NCBI GenBank assembly: GCA_024364735.1
Contig: JAGFNQ010009471.1
Coordinates: 31,580 to 95,579, forward strand
Length of the DNA: 64,000 bases
Source of the DNA: Boesenbergia rotunda
Taxonomy: Eukaryota; Streptophyta; Magnoliopsida; Zingiberales; Zingiberaceae
Direction: 5' to 3'
Of this stretch, positions 45,908-56,639 are shown piece by piece; position 1 is the stretch's first letter; every line of letters starts with the position of its first letter. The position numbers and the translations under genes were made by a program. Under the pieces are notes generated by a model. That model made no database searches, was not told where the DNA came from, and saw only the letters and a list, made by a program, of their open reading frames with translations.

Positions 45908-46189
45908 CCTTGGGACCGTGCCAAACTATAATTGCATCTCTGAAACGAGCCCATTCATATCTCCAACTACATCTTTTTTGCTTGGGATCAGGAATACATT
46001 TACCACTCCTAAGGGCGATAACACTCATATTACCCCTAGGGTTAGGAATGGTTTGAGATGGCAACTAACTAGAACCATGAGATTGTGTCTGTCCAAGATT
46101 AGAGACCATCTAATTCATCTTATTTTCCAAATTCTGTAAGGTGGTATCAGTCCTATGTGGATGCAACATCATTTGCTAATAAATCTCTT

Positions 46190-46540
46190 TCAATTCTTGA
46201 ATTGATAGCTCAGATTGATTAGGATTAGAACCCATTCTGAACAGCTACTAAAACTGTGGAAAATTCTGCTGGAACTGTGGAATTTGCTGTTGGGCCTGCT
46301 AGAATTGTTGTGATTGAATGCGGTGGGGGAGGGGGGGTGTTGAGCTACATATGGATTCCCATATCTCAAATTTGAATGATCCGTCCAACCAGGGTTATAT
46401 GTCTGTGACATTGGGTTATACATAGCTTGTTGATATGACAGTTTGTTAGGAAATACATTGACCGTAGCCATTGCCTGCTCAACTATCAGTGAACTATCCT
46501 CAGGCTGCAATGCAAGACAAGTATCAGATAAATGCATCAT
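46190..46540 (-). pseudogene. Athila gag C-terminal part (broken)
   Basis: Gln/Asn/Pro-rich segment with QTYNPGWTDHSNLRYGNP, a known landmark of Athila Gag downstream of the capsid domain. It is followed by out-of-frame Gln-rich DNA. Confidence 0.75.
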
Positions 46541-46738
46541 ACTAGAACAAATCCCACAAACTCTGATTGCCTACACTGGTTTAGAAGGTGGTTGTTGCTA
46601 CTGAAACAGTGTTAACTGCCTTGCCGCCAACTCAATTCTAGAAACCATCTCTTCCAATTTATTCTCCACTCGACTTTGATTAGGAGAGGTTACGTTGACT
46701 TCATGAACACCCCTCACTGTTAAAGGTCTAGAGCCAAA

Positions 46739-47188
46739 CTATTGGTAATTTGCTGTCATGGTTTCAATTAACTCTCTAGCTTCATTAGGTGTCTTATTTA
46801 CTAGAGCTCCCCCATTGGCAACATCAATCATGCTCCTATCCATGAGTAGCAATCCTTCATAGAAATATTGAATAAGCAGCTGATCACTTATCTGATGTCG
46901 TGGACAACTTGCACATAGCCTTTTAAACCTTTCCCAGTACTCATAAAGTGTTTCTTCGGTGGCTTGTTGTACCCCACAAATATTTTTTCTGATGGAAGTT
47001 GTCCTCGAAGCAGGGAAACATTTATCCAAGAAAACTCTTCTCATATCACTCCAACAAGCGATAGTTCCGGAGGGAAGATAGTACAACCAATTCTTTACAG
47101 TGTCAACTAAAGAAAATGGGAAGGTTCTAAGCTTGATGTCTTCTTCCAAAATGCCCTGAGGTTTGATTGTGGAGCATACCATATGCAA
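46739..47188 (-). pseudogene. Athila gag capsid domain
   Basis: 149-aa frame with the Retrotrans_gag core: IKLRTFPFSLVDTVKNWLYY, LDKCFPASRTTSIRK and LYEYWERFKRLCASCPRH, then LLIQYFYEGL. It is separated from the N-terminal piece by a frame break near 47190-47260. Confidence 0.85.
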
Positions 47189-47266
47189 TTCTTATAGATG
47201 CCTATTAGGATCCTCACTTGGAAGGCCGTGGAACTTTGGCAACAAGTAAATAATTCCTAACCTCAG

Positions 47267-47527
47267 TTAAAAATCAACTTCCAACTCAGGATACTGGATA
47301 CATAGAGGCTGATACGAGCCAACTGGTGCTGCCAACTCTCTCAGTGTTCTATTTCCACTGAGAACCATAGTCCTTTCAAAATTTGCAGACATAGGATTAG
47401 ATGGAGACGTAAGCAACAATTCCTTTTGAGCTCGTAGATATCTATGAAGTGTTCTCTCAATTTTTGGATCAAACCGGGCCAGCTCATTGTTGGAATTTAT
47501 GGATCTCCTTATCATGCATCTGTACAC
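47267..47527 (-). pseudogene. Athila gag N-terminus
   Basis: 86-aa frame beginning shortly after the primer site, with FDPKIERTLHRYLRAQKELL. Its place as the first frame after the 5' LTR supports the call. Confidence 0.7.
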
Positions 47528-47604
47528 TGTGCATTCATAGCTGAAAAATTGCTAAAGGAAAAACACACCAAAGAAATCGAATGGTTAACAATCACAAATG
47601 AGGT

Positions 47605-47622
47605 TCCTCGGCAACGACGCCA
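47605..47622 (-). other. Athila primer-binding site
   Basis: Minus strand TGGCGTCGTTGCCGAGGA, four bases inside the 5' LTR. The canonical Athila site is TGGCGCCGTTGCCGGGGA, so there are two substitutions. Confidence 0.9.
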
Positions 47623-47626
47623 AATT

Positions 47627-48671
47627 TGATAACCAATGTTTGTGTCACAGCAATTTGGTTTCAAATATTTCTTAGAAACTCTTTTAAGTTAATATAGTGC
47701 AAGAAAGAAAACCCTAGTTCGTTTCACCAGAACCTCCCTGCAAAGTTGTAATCCAAGATCGACATTTGAGGTGTGTAAATTGTTATGGAAATTTTTACCA
47801 AATCTTACTTCTAAGCTAGATGTTAAGGAAACTATTCCCTTATTGCAAAGCAAGAAATTTAATGAATCTACTCAAGAATGAAATCGAGCTAACAGAATCT
47901 CAAACACGAAAGAGATACAGATCTAAACAAGGATGAATAGAATAGAAGACAACAAAATAGAGTAGTATCCAATCGAACAGTAACCAGAATCACCCTCTAA
48001 CCAATGCTATTTTGATTTCGCGAATCAGTAGGAAGCATTTAGAACAACCCTAATTACAACAAACTTCAAAGGAATCATAATGAGACATTTGAAAATTAAC
48101 CCGCTCAAACTGTCGATCTTCTCCTCCAAGATGCCTTCCTCTCCTCCCTGGTTCCCTCCTCCTGGTTTCGCCTTCGTCCCTCCTTTGCTTTCCTTTTTTT
48201 CCTTCTCAACTGTCACCTTCCTTTTCCATTCATCTCAAATCTCCAGGATGGCTGAGAACCCTCCAGGTTCAATCCAACGGTTGTATCACTCCCAATTCAA
48301 ATACAAAAGCTCTAGATCCCGATCTGCGGTAGTGATCTGCTCTTCCTTGTGCTTGGATGATTCAGATCACCATAGGTGGCTTAGATCTACTCAGATTTAA
48401 ATGAACGGTCCAGATGTTGATTTCCTCCATTGAACCAAGATTTGAGTCCAAATTGGGTCCAATGTGAGTTGGGTCCTTGATCCCTTGATTCCTACAATAA
48501 TATCACTCAATTATTAGCACCAAATACCGTAAATATGACATTATTTATGATCAAGTCCAATAATGAGCCTATCTCATGAAATGCAACATAATCATGGATT
48601 TAACACTTAAAAGAGATGGGAAAATAGGGATATAAAAGCCTAAAGAAAATACACCAAAATGATGATTATCA
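47627..48671 (-). repeat. 5' LTR of Athila element
   Basis: 1045 bp, pairs with 21947-23238. On the minus strand it begins TGATAATCATC and ends GGTTATCA. Confidence 0.9.
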
Positions 48672-48676
48672 AGGCT
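48672..48676. repeat. Right target duplication of Athila element
   Basis: AGGCT, identical to 21942-21946. Confidence 0.85.
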
Positions 48677-48733
48677 TCGGTTCCTTCCCTTCTAACCTGA
48701 AGAGAAGTGGCCAAAGATGAGGATGATGGCCTC

Positions 48734-48826
48734 TCCACTTCTAACCCGAAGTGGAGACGGAAAGGGGGATGGCTTGAGGGAAGAAGATGGAGGGTCTTCT
48801 CCTCTTCTAACCCGAAGAGGAGAAGA
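48734..48826. repeat. Two strongest stem-loops of the old LTR
   Basis: 48734-48755 has an 8-bp perfect stem TCCACTTC around loop TAACCC. 48795-48826 has a 13-bp perfect stem TCTTCTCCTCTTC around the same loop. The CAC/GTG and CTC/GAG pairings differ between copies but stay complementary. Confidence 0.75.
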
Positions 48827-49424
48827 TGATGATGGAGATGGAGATGAGGTGCGGAACCGGCTCTTGGTGGAGGTGAGGTTGGCAGAGTCTCTGGTTAATG
48901 CTTGTGTTGGCGTTGGGTTAGAGCTTGAGATGAGGTTATGTTGCTTGAGGGAGAAAGGATGGGCGCGGAATAGATGGAGAGAGAATGGAGGCTATGAGCT
49001 TCAACCAACGATGAAGAGGTGGATGGTCAGAGCTCTTGGTGGTGGGGGTGAAGAGGGAGGAAGGGGCGAGTTTGGCTTAGGCGTCGGGCTGAGGATCATG
49101 AGCATGAGGAAGAGGTGAGGAGAATAGAGCTTTTTCTTAATGGATGCGGGTTAAGAGATTGAGAGAAGGATCAAGAGACTTGGATCGTTAAAATTGAGCT
49201 TGAGGATTGAGTTTGAATAGTGAGCTATTAGATTGATTTGGGATAAGGTCGAAACCATTAGAATGTGAACTCTTGATTGGGTTGGATGAACTCAACTCTC
49301 CATTGAACCGAACCAGCCCTCCTTTATTGCTGAACTGAACCAAAATTGAATCATCTCAAGATAAATCACCTCTCCTTAACCCTTATAATGGGTTCAATTG
49401 GTTCGATTCGACTCATATCCATGG

Positions 49425-50753
49425 TGTAGGATCGAGTTGAGCGATAGAGAAAATTGAATAGCGCTCAAGGGTTTTTCAAAATTCGAATGAATAAGAGTAA
49501 ACTGCAGCAGAAATAAGAATAGAAAAGAAAGCAATGCTAACACTTTTCTTTGTACTTGGTTCGAAGTCTATGACAACTCCTACTCCAAGACTCATAATCC
49601 TTGACCATTTACTTTGGACAATCCACTATCAATCCATATGAATTGCAAGATGTAGAAGTTAAGTACACCTCAAAAAACAATAAAGATACTGACTACTATA
49701 AATTAGAAGGTTGAGTGTTGTTATCGGAGTAGCATTATGGCATCGTGGAGCAGTTTTTGGAGGAGCACACAAGAGCAAAAGTCATAGAGAATTGAATATC
49801 GAATGCTTTGGTCGAAGACGTTTATAAAGGTCTTCCCGGGCGCCTGATTCCGGTTCGGGCGCCCTCGTGGGATTGACATGGTGACGCCTCATCAAAATTT
49901 AATTCGTCAAGTTTTTCCACTCCCGGCGCTTGGACCCCTCCCAAGTACCTGGACTGTGACGTGGCCCCGCCAATCATCTTGCACCAGCTTGGTCCTGCCT
50001 GACCAAGTCGAAACTGGTCCGAGCGCCTAGACTTGCTCTGAGCGCCTGGACCTCTAAGCGCTTGGACTGGCTCAGAGTTCCTAGAGCTCTTTTTATAATC
50101 TGCCTTTAACTTATATTTACCTACACTACAGAGTTAGGAAAACACAAACGAATATATAATATCAAATGAAATGCACTTGATAGCTTGAGTTGTCTGGTCC
50201 TGACTTTTAAGTTTTGACCGAAATCCTAGGTCAGATCAATGCCTACTATTCCCTCAATGGGGAATGCATCCTCACCTACTCCTCTCATGAGAATTTACCT
50301 TTCTGCCAACCCCAATTGGACTTTCACTCATGATTTAATCTTGACTTCGGAACTCTCGACGTCTGATCCTTGACCTGTCTTGACTCCTGCCCATCATCCT
50401 CAATTGCCCAAGACTTCTGCCTGATCCTCTAAATCAGGACTTCGTTGCCCAGTCCTCCTGACCAGGACTTAATGCCCAACCCACGATCAGGTCTTCGTGC
50501 CTAATCTCCCGACCAGGTCTTCATTACTCAATCCTCTAAATCAGGACTTAGCGTTCAACCCATGGCTAAGTCTTAGTGTCTAATCTCTCGATCAGGTCTT
50601 CGTTGCCCAATATTCCAGATCAGGACTTATTGCCTAACTCAACTAGGACTTTCCTGCACACTTAGATCAAAGCATTCGATCATAAATAACCCTTAACTTT
50701 TAACTCTTTGCCAATATCAACCACAAGTTCAATTAGTGCTTCTAGCACCAACA
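49425..50753 (-). repeat. Solo LTR related to the LARD LTR
   Basis: 1329 bp flanked by CATGG at 49420-49424 and 50754-50758. On the minus strand it starts TGTTGGTGCTAGAAGC and ends CGATCCTACA, with GGGCGCCC-type blocks and the same kind of 25-bp CCTGATC-type minisatellite. No internal region is left, so a full element has recombined away. Confidence 0.85.
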
Positions 50754-50922
50754 CATGGCTCTACAAAATCATGTAATAATGCCAAAATTTAGGGAAAGAT
50801 TATAATAAGCTCAAAGATATATCCTAACTCCTAAAACATGATATAAAGTATGATTTAACCATACAAGAAAATAAAATGTCAAGTATAAAAGCCAAAATAA
50901 TGTGCTAAAATGTTCATTATCA

Positions 50923-51189
50923 AGAAGCTTTCGATCATTGTGTTATTAGCAAGGAGCAACTTTGATATCAATTAACAAATGTTATCATCATATTGGTCTG
51001 AAAAATGATATTCTGCCTTAATGTTCAATAACATTGTAGTAGCTGATAGTTGTGAATGACCAGAACGAAGTCTCCCACACTGCCCTTTCACTAGCCTTTA
51101 ACTTGTCATATAGTTTCTAAACTTCATGTGTTGGTATTTCATCTATATTCGAATGATCAACCACATTGCATTATTATTAGATGATGATT
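50923..51189. other. Flanking DNA, nothing recognised
   Basis: Between the old LTR and the CACTA relic. Scattered codons on the minus strand may be a decayed continuation of the latter. Confidence 0.35.
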
Positions 51190-51502
51190 ACTCTCAAGCA
51201 ATAGGGTCAAATGGCGAAACAACATAACGTCCAATTAGCTCAAATACATAAGGTTCTTTATGACAATACTAATTGTAGCAATTTGGAACAAATCCATTTC
51301 TAACTAGATGTACTTTCACGGTATGCTCATTGAAAAAAGTTATATTTTTGCATTTGCAATGATTACATGGATAACATAACTCATCACTATTCATACAATC
51401 AGGATGATTCTTAGCAAAGTTCATAAACTCTTCAACTCCAAGAAAATATTCTTGTGTGATAAATCCATTTTCTAACCTATTGTATATCCATGTTTTATTC
51501 AT
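51190..51502 (-). pseudogene. CACTA transposase-associated domain relic
   Basis: 77-aa frame (51269-51502) starts MNKTWIYNRLENGFITQEY. It contains the conserved VEEFMNFAK, a CPCNHCKC-like Cys cluster (CYPCNHCKC) and KVHLVRNGF. These match the N-terminal Transpos_assoc zinc-finger domain of plant En/Spm transposases. Past a stop, YVFELIGRYVV-like codons follow. The catalytic domain and CACTA ends are not seen here, so it is a fragment. Confidence 0.7.
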
Positions 51503-51772
51503 ATATATTGTAACCTAATGAGAAAGAAATCTGTAACATTATTAAAGGTGTAAAACTAAGCATTCATATAGTTCAAATTAAGATTAATTAAATCATTCAA
51601 ACCTATTACTATCAATACCACTTATACTAAAACTAAACAGTAAGTATGAACCTTAAAAGAAGCACAACTGCACTGAAAAAAAACAGATAGCAAATGGGAT
51701 AGAGAAACCCGCACACAAAATTATGTCTACATTCACAAACATGTGGCGGACAAGCAACATACTGTTGGTGTG
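51503..51772. other. Flanking DNA, nothing recognised
   Basis: AT-rich. It ends in CATAC directly before the LTR, which is the expected left target duplication of the following element. Its partner lies outside the window. Confidence 0.35.
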
Positions 51773-51965
51773 GTCAGCACTAACAGTCATACTCAAGTTT
51801 TGATATATGACAAAAGGTTAAAATTAGATGTTGTGTTTTCTAATCTATTTACTAAGTGTATGGGATTGAAAAACTTGTTAGGACCTGACACCAGACTAAA
51901 ATCTAATTAGGTCTGGAGGACTTGATAACTGGCATGAAGTCTAGCTGGGTCTGTGAGACCTAACA

Positions 51966-52287
51966 TGTAGTGGCCCCGCCTCTATAGTCCCCGCAAGCAA
52001 CCCTCTAGGCCAGCGACCCTATGGTCTTCCCACCCCTGGCAGTGGGTTTTTGCCTTCCCCAGGATTCGAACTCTAGACCTCCAGGACAAGTACAATAGTT
52101 CATGAATCCTGGTACCAAGTGAGCTACAACTCACTTGGTACCAGGATTCAGGAACTATTGTACTTGTCCTGGAGGTCAAGAGTTCGAATCCTGGGGAAGG
52201 CAAAAACCCACTGCCAGGGGTGGGAAGACCATAGGGTCGCCGGCCTAGAGGGTTACCTGCGGGGACTATAGAGGCGGGGCCGCTACA
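51966..52287. mobile_element. FB1: tRNA-like foldback (B arms)
   Basis: 322 bp from TGTAGTGGCCCCGCC to GGCGGGGCCGCTACA, nearly a full palindrome. Two tRNA-like copies meet head to head near 52126 (GAGCTACAACTC). The B box GTTCGAATCC is present in both arms. GC-rich arms of CTATAGTCCCCGC type define arm type B. Confidence 0.75.
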
Positions 52288-52306
52288 TAAAAAGGCGCCT
52301 TTTTAT
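52288..52306. repeat. Palindromic linker between FB1 and FB2
   Basis: Contains AAAAAGGCGCCTTTTT, a perfect 16-base palindrome. The same linker recurs at 52707-52725. Confidence 0.85.
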
Positions 52307-52706
52307 TGTAACGACCCGGCCCCTCGGCCCCTTGGGCGGCCAAATCTCTCATTTGGCGGCCCCTCTAGGCGACCCTCGGCCCCTTTGGCGGTCAAATCTC
52401 ATTTGGCGGCCCCTTTGGCGACCCTTGGCCGTGTCGTTACCAATACTAGGTCTTTCCACTTCCTGGGCAGTGGATTTTTGCCTTCCCAGGATTCGAACCC
52501 TAGACCCAGGCTTAAATCTAGTTCTTTATGAATCCTGAATACCAATTGAGCTAATTGGTACCAGGATTCAGGAACTTTAGTACTTAGCCTGGAGGTCTAC
52601 AGTTCGAATCCTGGGGAAGGCAAAAACCCACTGCCAGGGGTGGGAAGACCGTAGGGCATGGACCTAGAGAGTCGCCTGATGGGGCTAGAGGGGCCGTGTC
52701 GCTACA
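52307..52706. mobile_element. FB2: tRNA-like foldback with unlike arms
   Basis: 400 bp. The left arm TGTAACGACCCGGCCCC is type A, as in FB0 and FB3. The right arm GGGGCCGTGTCGCTACA with GACCTAGAGAGTCGCC is type B, as in FB1. The tRNA-like copies still meet head to head near 52548 (TTGAGCTAATTGG). It therefore looks like a recombinant between the two foldback types. Confidence 0.7.
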
Positions 52707-52725
52707 TAAAAAGGCGCCTTTTTAT
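52707..52725. repeat. Palindromic linker between FB2 and FB3
   Basis: Identical AAAAAGGCGCCTTTTT palindrome with the same flanks as the first linker. Confidence 0.85.
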
Positions 52726-53023
52726 TGTAACGACCTGGCCCCTTGGCCCCTTGGGCGGCCCAACTGGCGGCCCTCGGCCCCTTGGTACCAATTGAGCTAC
52801 AGCTCAATTGGTACCAGGATTCATAAACTTTGGTACTTAGCCTGGAGGTCTAGAGTTCGAATCCTGGGAAAGGTAAAAATCCACTGGCCAGGGGTGGGAA
52901 GTACTTGTGAGTAACGACCGCCCAAGTGGTCGCCAAAGGGGCCGCCAAATGTGATTTGGCCGCCCAAGGGGCCGAGGGCCGCCAGTTGGGCCGCCCAAGG
53001 GGCCAAGGGGCCGGGTCGTTACA
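52726..53023. mobile_element. FB3: tRNA-like foldback (A arms, left arm shortened)
   Basis: 298 bp from TGTAACGACCTGGCC to GGCCGGGTCGTTACA. The central head-to-head junction is at about 52798. The left arm jumps from GC-rich sequence straight to TACCAATTGAGC and lacks the B box. The right arm has the full tRNA-like copy with GTTCGAATCC. Confidence 0.7.
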
Positions 53024-54180
53024 TAACAACTGGCTGAAGTTCAAATAGGCTGATATCTGTTAGGAAGTTTACAGGACCTGACAACTAACTGAAATCCAGG
53101 TGAGGCATCTAGCAAGAATACTTGATGGATCAAGAGTTAACTAAGACTACAAATGGTAAGTAGAGATAAACATTGGAGGAAAGAGATCTAGTGAGGATGA
53201 GTCCCGGTGGGATAGTAGGCATTGATCCAACATAGAGCCATTTCGGAAGTCTAAGTTAAGACCAAGACTAAATCATGGTCTTGGTAAAGACAGGATCTAA
53301 TTAACTCATATTAATTTTAATGTCCTAACTCTATTTTGCAGGGTATACTTTTTTCTTGGACTAATGCATTTTGCAGGATCAAAATGCAAAAATCAACCTC
53401 GGATGAATAGTACTCGAAGTGTCTCAAATCAGAAGATGTCTTAGTTAAGACTGGAGGTGCCATGGATAGCTAAGGGCATCTCCGTGCAGATAAGCATTGA
53501 GGATAAAATTTTAGCTACTAGAGGTGCCCTGGAGTCGACTGGAGGAGTCTCAGATCGGATTGGAGGCGGTTTAGATACAATTGAAGTCGCCTTCAAGAAG
53601 ATAAAATGTACATTTTGCGCATCTGATCGAACTTGATGATTGAGGCGCCTTGGTGAGTGATTGAAGCACTCTCAATAAACATTAAAAGCATTATTTGGCC
53701 AATACTTGGGAAACAACCCACACACTATGATCATTTCTGCTGCTACGCTACAACATTACTATGCTCAATTGCTGCAATCAGAGTGACACCAACTTTGAGC
53801 CACGATCTTCAAGTATAAAAGTCAGTATAATTTAAAGTTTTAAATGTGTATTCATTATTTGCATAGGAGTTTAGGGTGTTGCACTTTCCTTAAATCTTGT
53901 ACTCGATTACTTTCTTGAAAGAGAACATTAGTAGATGACCTTTCAGAAAGGTCCAAGGGGCATCAGTCTTGGAGTAGAAGTAGAAGTCGTCGAGGGATCT
54001 GAACCAAGTAAAATTAAACATTTTCTATTTTTTCGTTTCCTTTTCTATTCATTTACATAATTTCTTTATTTGCTGCGCACTCACTTTTCTAAAAGTCGAA
54101 AAAGAATCAATTTTTAAAAACACAAGTGATTCACCCCCCCCCCTTCTCCCTCTCCCTCTCATGTGCATCGATCCTACAAG

Positions 54181-54192
54181 TGGTATCAAAGT
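54181..54192 (+). other. Primer-binding site of plus-strand copia
   Basis: TGGTATCAAAGT two bases after the LTR end. It is the initiator-Met type with one substitution from TGGTATCAGAGC. Confidence 0.8.
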
Positions 54193-54514
54193 CTTGTTCA
54201 CTCTGAATTGGTGTAAACACCAATCGAGCAGAGGAATTTCATTAAGTTTTACGTTCATTTTTTTTCAGATTTGTGTTTTTCGACTTAATTGTAAATTGGT
54301 GCAATCACCAATTTTAGACAAATTTTTCATTTTAGTTTTCTACTCGAAATTGGTGCAACACCACTCGAATCATCATTGTTACTTTTACTCTCTCCCACAC
54401 TAATCCAAAGCCTGGTATTGGGAATCGAGTCTTGGGACTCGTCTTTCTTCTGCTTTTTTATGTGCAAGGTTTTTTTTGTAAATAGCCCAAAGTGAAGACT
54501 ATAGCATAGCTCAT

Positions 54515-54575
54515 CCTCCACTTTTTAGCAGGAATAACTTCCCATATTGGAAGAAAAGAATGGAGGTGTACTGAC
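54515..54575 (+). pseudogene. copia gag N-terminal fragment
   Basis: Reads SRNNFPYWKKRMEVY, the conserved gag opening (F-G-NY-YWK-RM). It is followed at once by unrelated sequence, so gag is interrupted here. Confidence 0.65.
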
Positions 54576-54799
54576 GTGCGTAGATTATATATCTTTTTAT
54601 ACATTATTTGATGCATATTTATTTGTATTTCTTGAGCGTGATTTATGTTTCGCACTCTACTCTATCATTTTATCAGCATAGTTACTTTTTTTTTGAAGAA
54701 CTGCTCTTTATTTCTTTTCATTGATAGAACGTTCTTTCAGAACAAAAATGGAGCATTAGAGTAAGTTTGGAAGTGAATCCAGCAAAGCATGGCTATGCA

Positions 54800-56585
54800 T
54801 TATGCAATTAATATCTTATTTACCCAGGGCCATGCCAACCTTCACCGGGGGCATATCAACTGACATGGTCGTGTGTCACTCCAGAAAGACAAAAGACAGG
54901 GTCGTAACTCTTCTAGGCTACAATGTGAACTAATTTTTAAATGGCCATAACTTTATCCTCATTTGGAGTTATGGCCATTCCAGATATTAAAATGTAGATA
55001 ACTTCACGATCTACAACTTTTCTTCAGAGTTTAACTAGAGAAAATCACATTTAGATGTGCTAAAAGGCACAACTATGTTACATCCTCTGCCCATAATATA
55101 GATCAAACTTTGAACCATCATAACTTTCGGCTTGGTTGGAGGCACGGGTCTTGCTACCAATCAAAAGAAAGATAATTTCATAAGCTACAACTTTGGTTTA
55201 GGGTGAAAATGAGAAAACGTAGTTTAAGTGGCGAAACCCCTATTTTGGTAGAGCCCTGTAAAGACAGTTAGCCACCAAGGCCTCACAGAGCATCACATGA
55301 TCGTGCCTCATATTTTAGTCATTCAAATGACCGTGTGGTGCCCAGAGGCATTATTGTGTCTTAGTTTTCAGATAACCCCATGGGCAGGCCGTGCCCAGAG
55401 GCACGACCATGCCTCATCCTACCGTGGCTTCACATGCCACAGCTATGTCTCATGGCACGACCGTGAGGTGTGAAAAGTAAGGGGTGTGCGCCCTGCTATA
55501 AAAAGGGATCTTTCTCCCCTTTTGACCTATCTTGGGTTTAGGGTTTAGCCCTCTTTCTTGGGGAAGGGTTCTCCCCTCTAGGGGAGAACCTAGAGTCGCT
55601 AACTTCATCTCCATCAACGATCCGTCCACCTCCGGAGCAAGGATTGCATCCAAGAAGATCGACATTATATGGATAAGCTTTCTCTTCTCTTCTCTTCATG
55701 TTTTAAGTTGTAGATTGTTTTACTTCTTGTCTCTTGGTTGTATTTCCTTCACAATAGAGTAGATTATCCAGATCTAGGATGTGGGAAGTAGCTATGATGT
55801 GATATTGATGTATAAACTATATATTTGGTCATTTTCTTGTTAAATGATATGTTTATATATTGTTCTATGTGTGTTGTGCCTTGTATGTATTTGATAAAAT
55901 GTGTGTGTAGTGAATACATATGAAGATGTAAAGGATTGGTCTCCATATAGAGGAGGTGTTTTGGATCGTATGACTGGAGGGCCCTTGTGATAGGGGATAT
56001 CCCTTTAACAGGACATCTAGAGCACCACCTTAAACTAGAGGCTAAATCTCCATAAGGGATTATCTAATTAAGATATAATAGGTCCGAATTCCATGTTAGG
56101 AAGTGATCTATGTAATTTAGAGATTGTACGACCGAGGGACCCTTATGACAAGGGATAACTTTTTAATCGGACTCTCTACATACCTCTTCTACTTAATGAC
56201 ATTGGATGTCAACTGGGAAACACTCCAGTACATCATCGTGGAGTCATACAAGTATTTAGTTAGAGTTCCTATAGAAACATAAATATTGAGATTAGGAGGT
56301 GAACAGTTCATACAACATCAACTAACATTATAGTGAAAACGTTCACCAAAATCCTAGAGGCTTTCCCCAAGATCAACTCTTCCTTTTTGCTCTCACTTGG
56401 TCTTATTTGCTCATTCTCTCTCTCTTCTTCTCTCTCTCTCTCTAGTTCACAAGCTTCTTGTAAACAACAAGCGATCATCTAGATAACTTACTTTGTGAAC
56501 TTCACTAGTACTTGATCAACAATCCCTGTGAATCAATATTTTTATTACTTCGCAACTTTCTATGCACTTATGGATTTACAACAAG
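54800..56585 (+). repeat. LTR-like insertion within copia gag
   Basis: Sequence unlike gag, with repeated GCCGTGCC/GGCACGACCGTG motifs and a TATA box TATAAAAAGG at 55497-55506. A TTTAGGGTTTAG leader follows and then about 1 kb of AT-rich DNA. This looks like U3-R-U5 of a gypsy-type solo LTR in plus orientation. Gag codons resume at about 56640. I could not fix the ends or find a target duplication; the left limit could be as early as 54580. Confidence 0.45.
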
Positions 56586-56639
56586 TTTTTGGTGTCGTAA
56601 GGGAAGAATAGAAAAAAGGTGTACTTCAAGACCGACTTC

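Larger units (their letters stand above)
21947..48671 (-). mobile_element. Athila-like Ty3/gypsy retrotransposon (degenerate, split)
   Basis: Full-length element on the minus strand with TSD AGGCT. The 5' LTR is at 47627-48671 and the 3' LTR at 21947-23238. It has an Athila-type primer site, gag, protease, reverse transcriptase, RNase H and integrase in order. A polypurine tract GTGTGGGGGAAT lies beside the 3' LTR, after a GGGACGAGCAAG motif that is characteristic of Athila. Its 3' non-coding region is split by a 14.4-kb element. Without that, it is about 12.3 kb. All reading frames carry stops or shifts. No envelope-like frame could be recognised. Confidence 0.9.
18510..50922 (-). repeat. 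Old Athila-like LTR, split by three nested insertions
   Basis: The minus-strand LTR would start TGATAATGAACATTTTAGC at the right edge and end GGTTTATCA at the left. These ends match the TGATAATCATC...GGTTATCA ends of the Athila LTRs nested within it. Removing three insertions with their 5-base duplications leaves 1656 bp, a plausible Athila LTR length. Sequence continuity is supported by a hairpin motif, CTTCTAACCCGAAG, found on both sides of each cut. No primer site or polypurine tract adjoins it. The outer flanks TAGAG and AGAAG do not match, so it is probably an old solo LTR. Confidence 0.6.
51773..54178 (+). repeat. Left LTR of plus-strand copia, split by foldbacks
   Basis: Begins TGTTGGTGTGGTCAGC and ends with a C-tract and CGATCCTACA, like the LARD LTRs. 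Removing the foldback cluster (51966-53023) leaves about 1.35 kb. Confidence 0.72.

Noticed and set aside
48717..49118. 133-aa Arg/Gly-rich protein
   Set aside because: It lies inside the old Athila-like LTR and across its stem-loops. No domain is recognisable and base bias explains the open frame.
54049..54258. 69-aa minus-strand frame over the C-tract
   Set aside because: It spans an LTR end and primer site of a plus-strand element.
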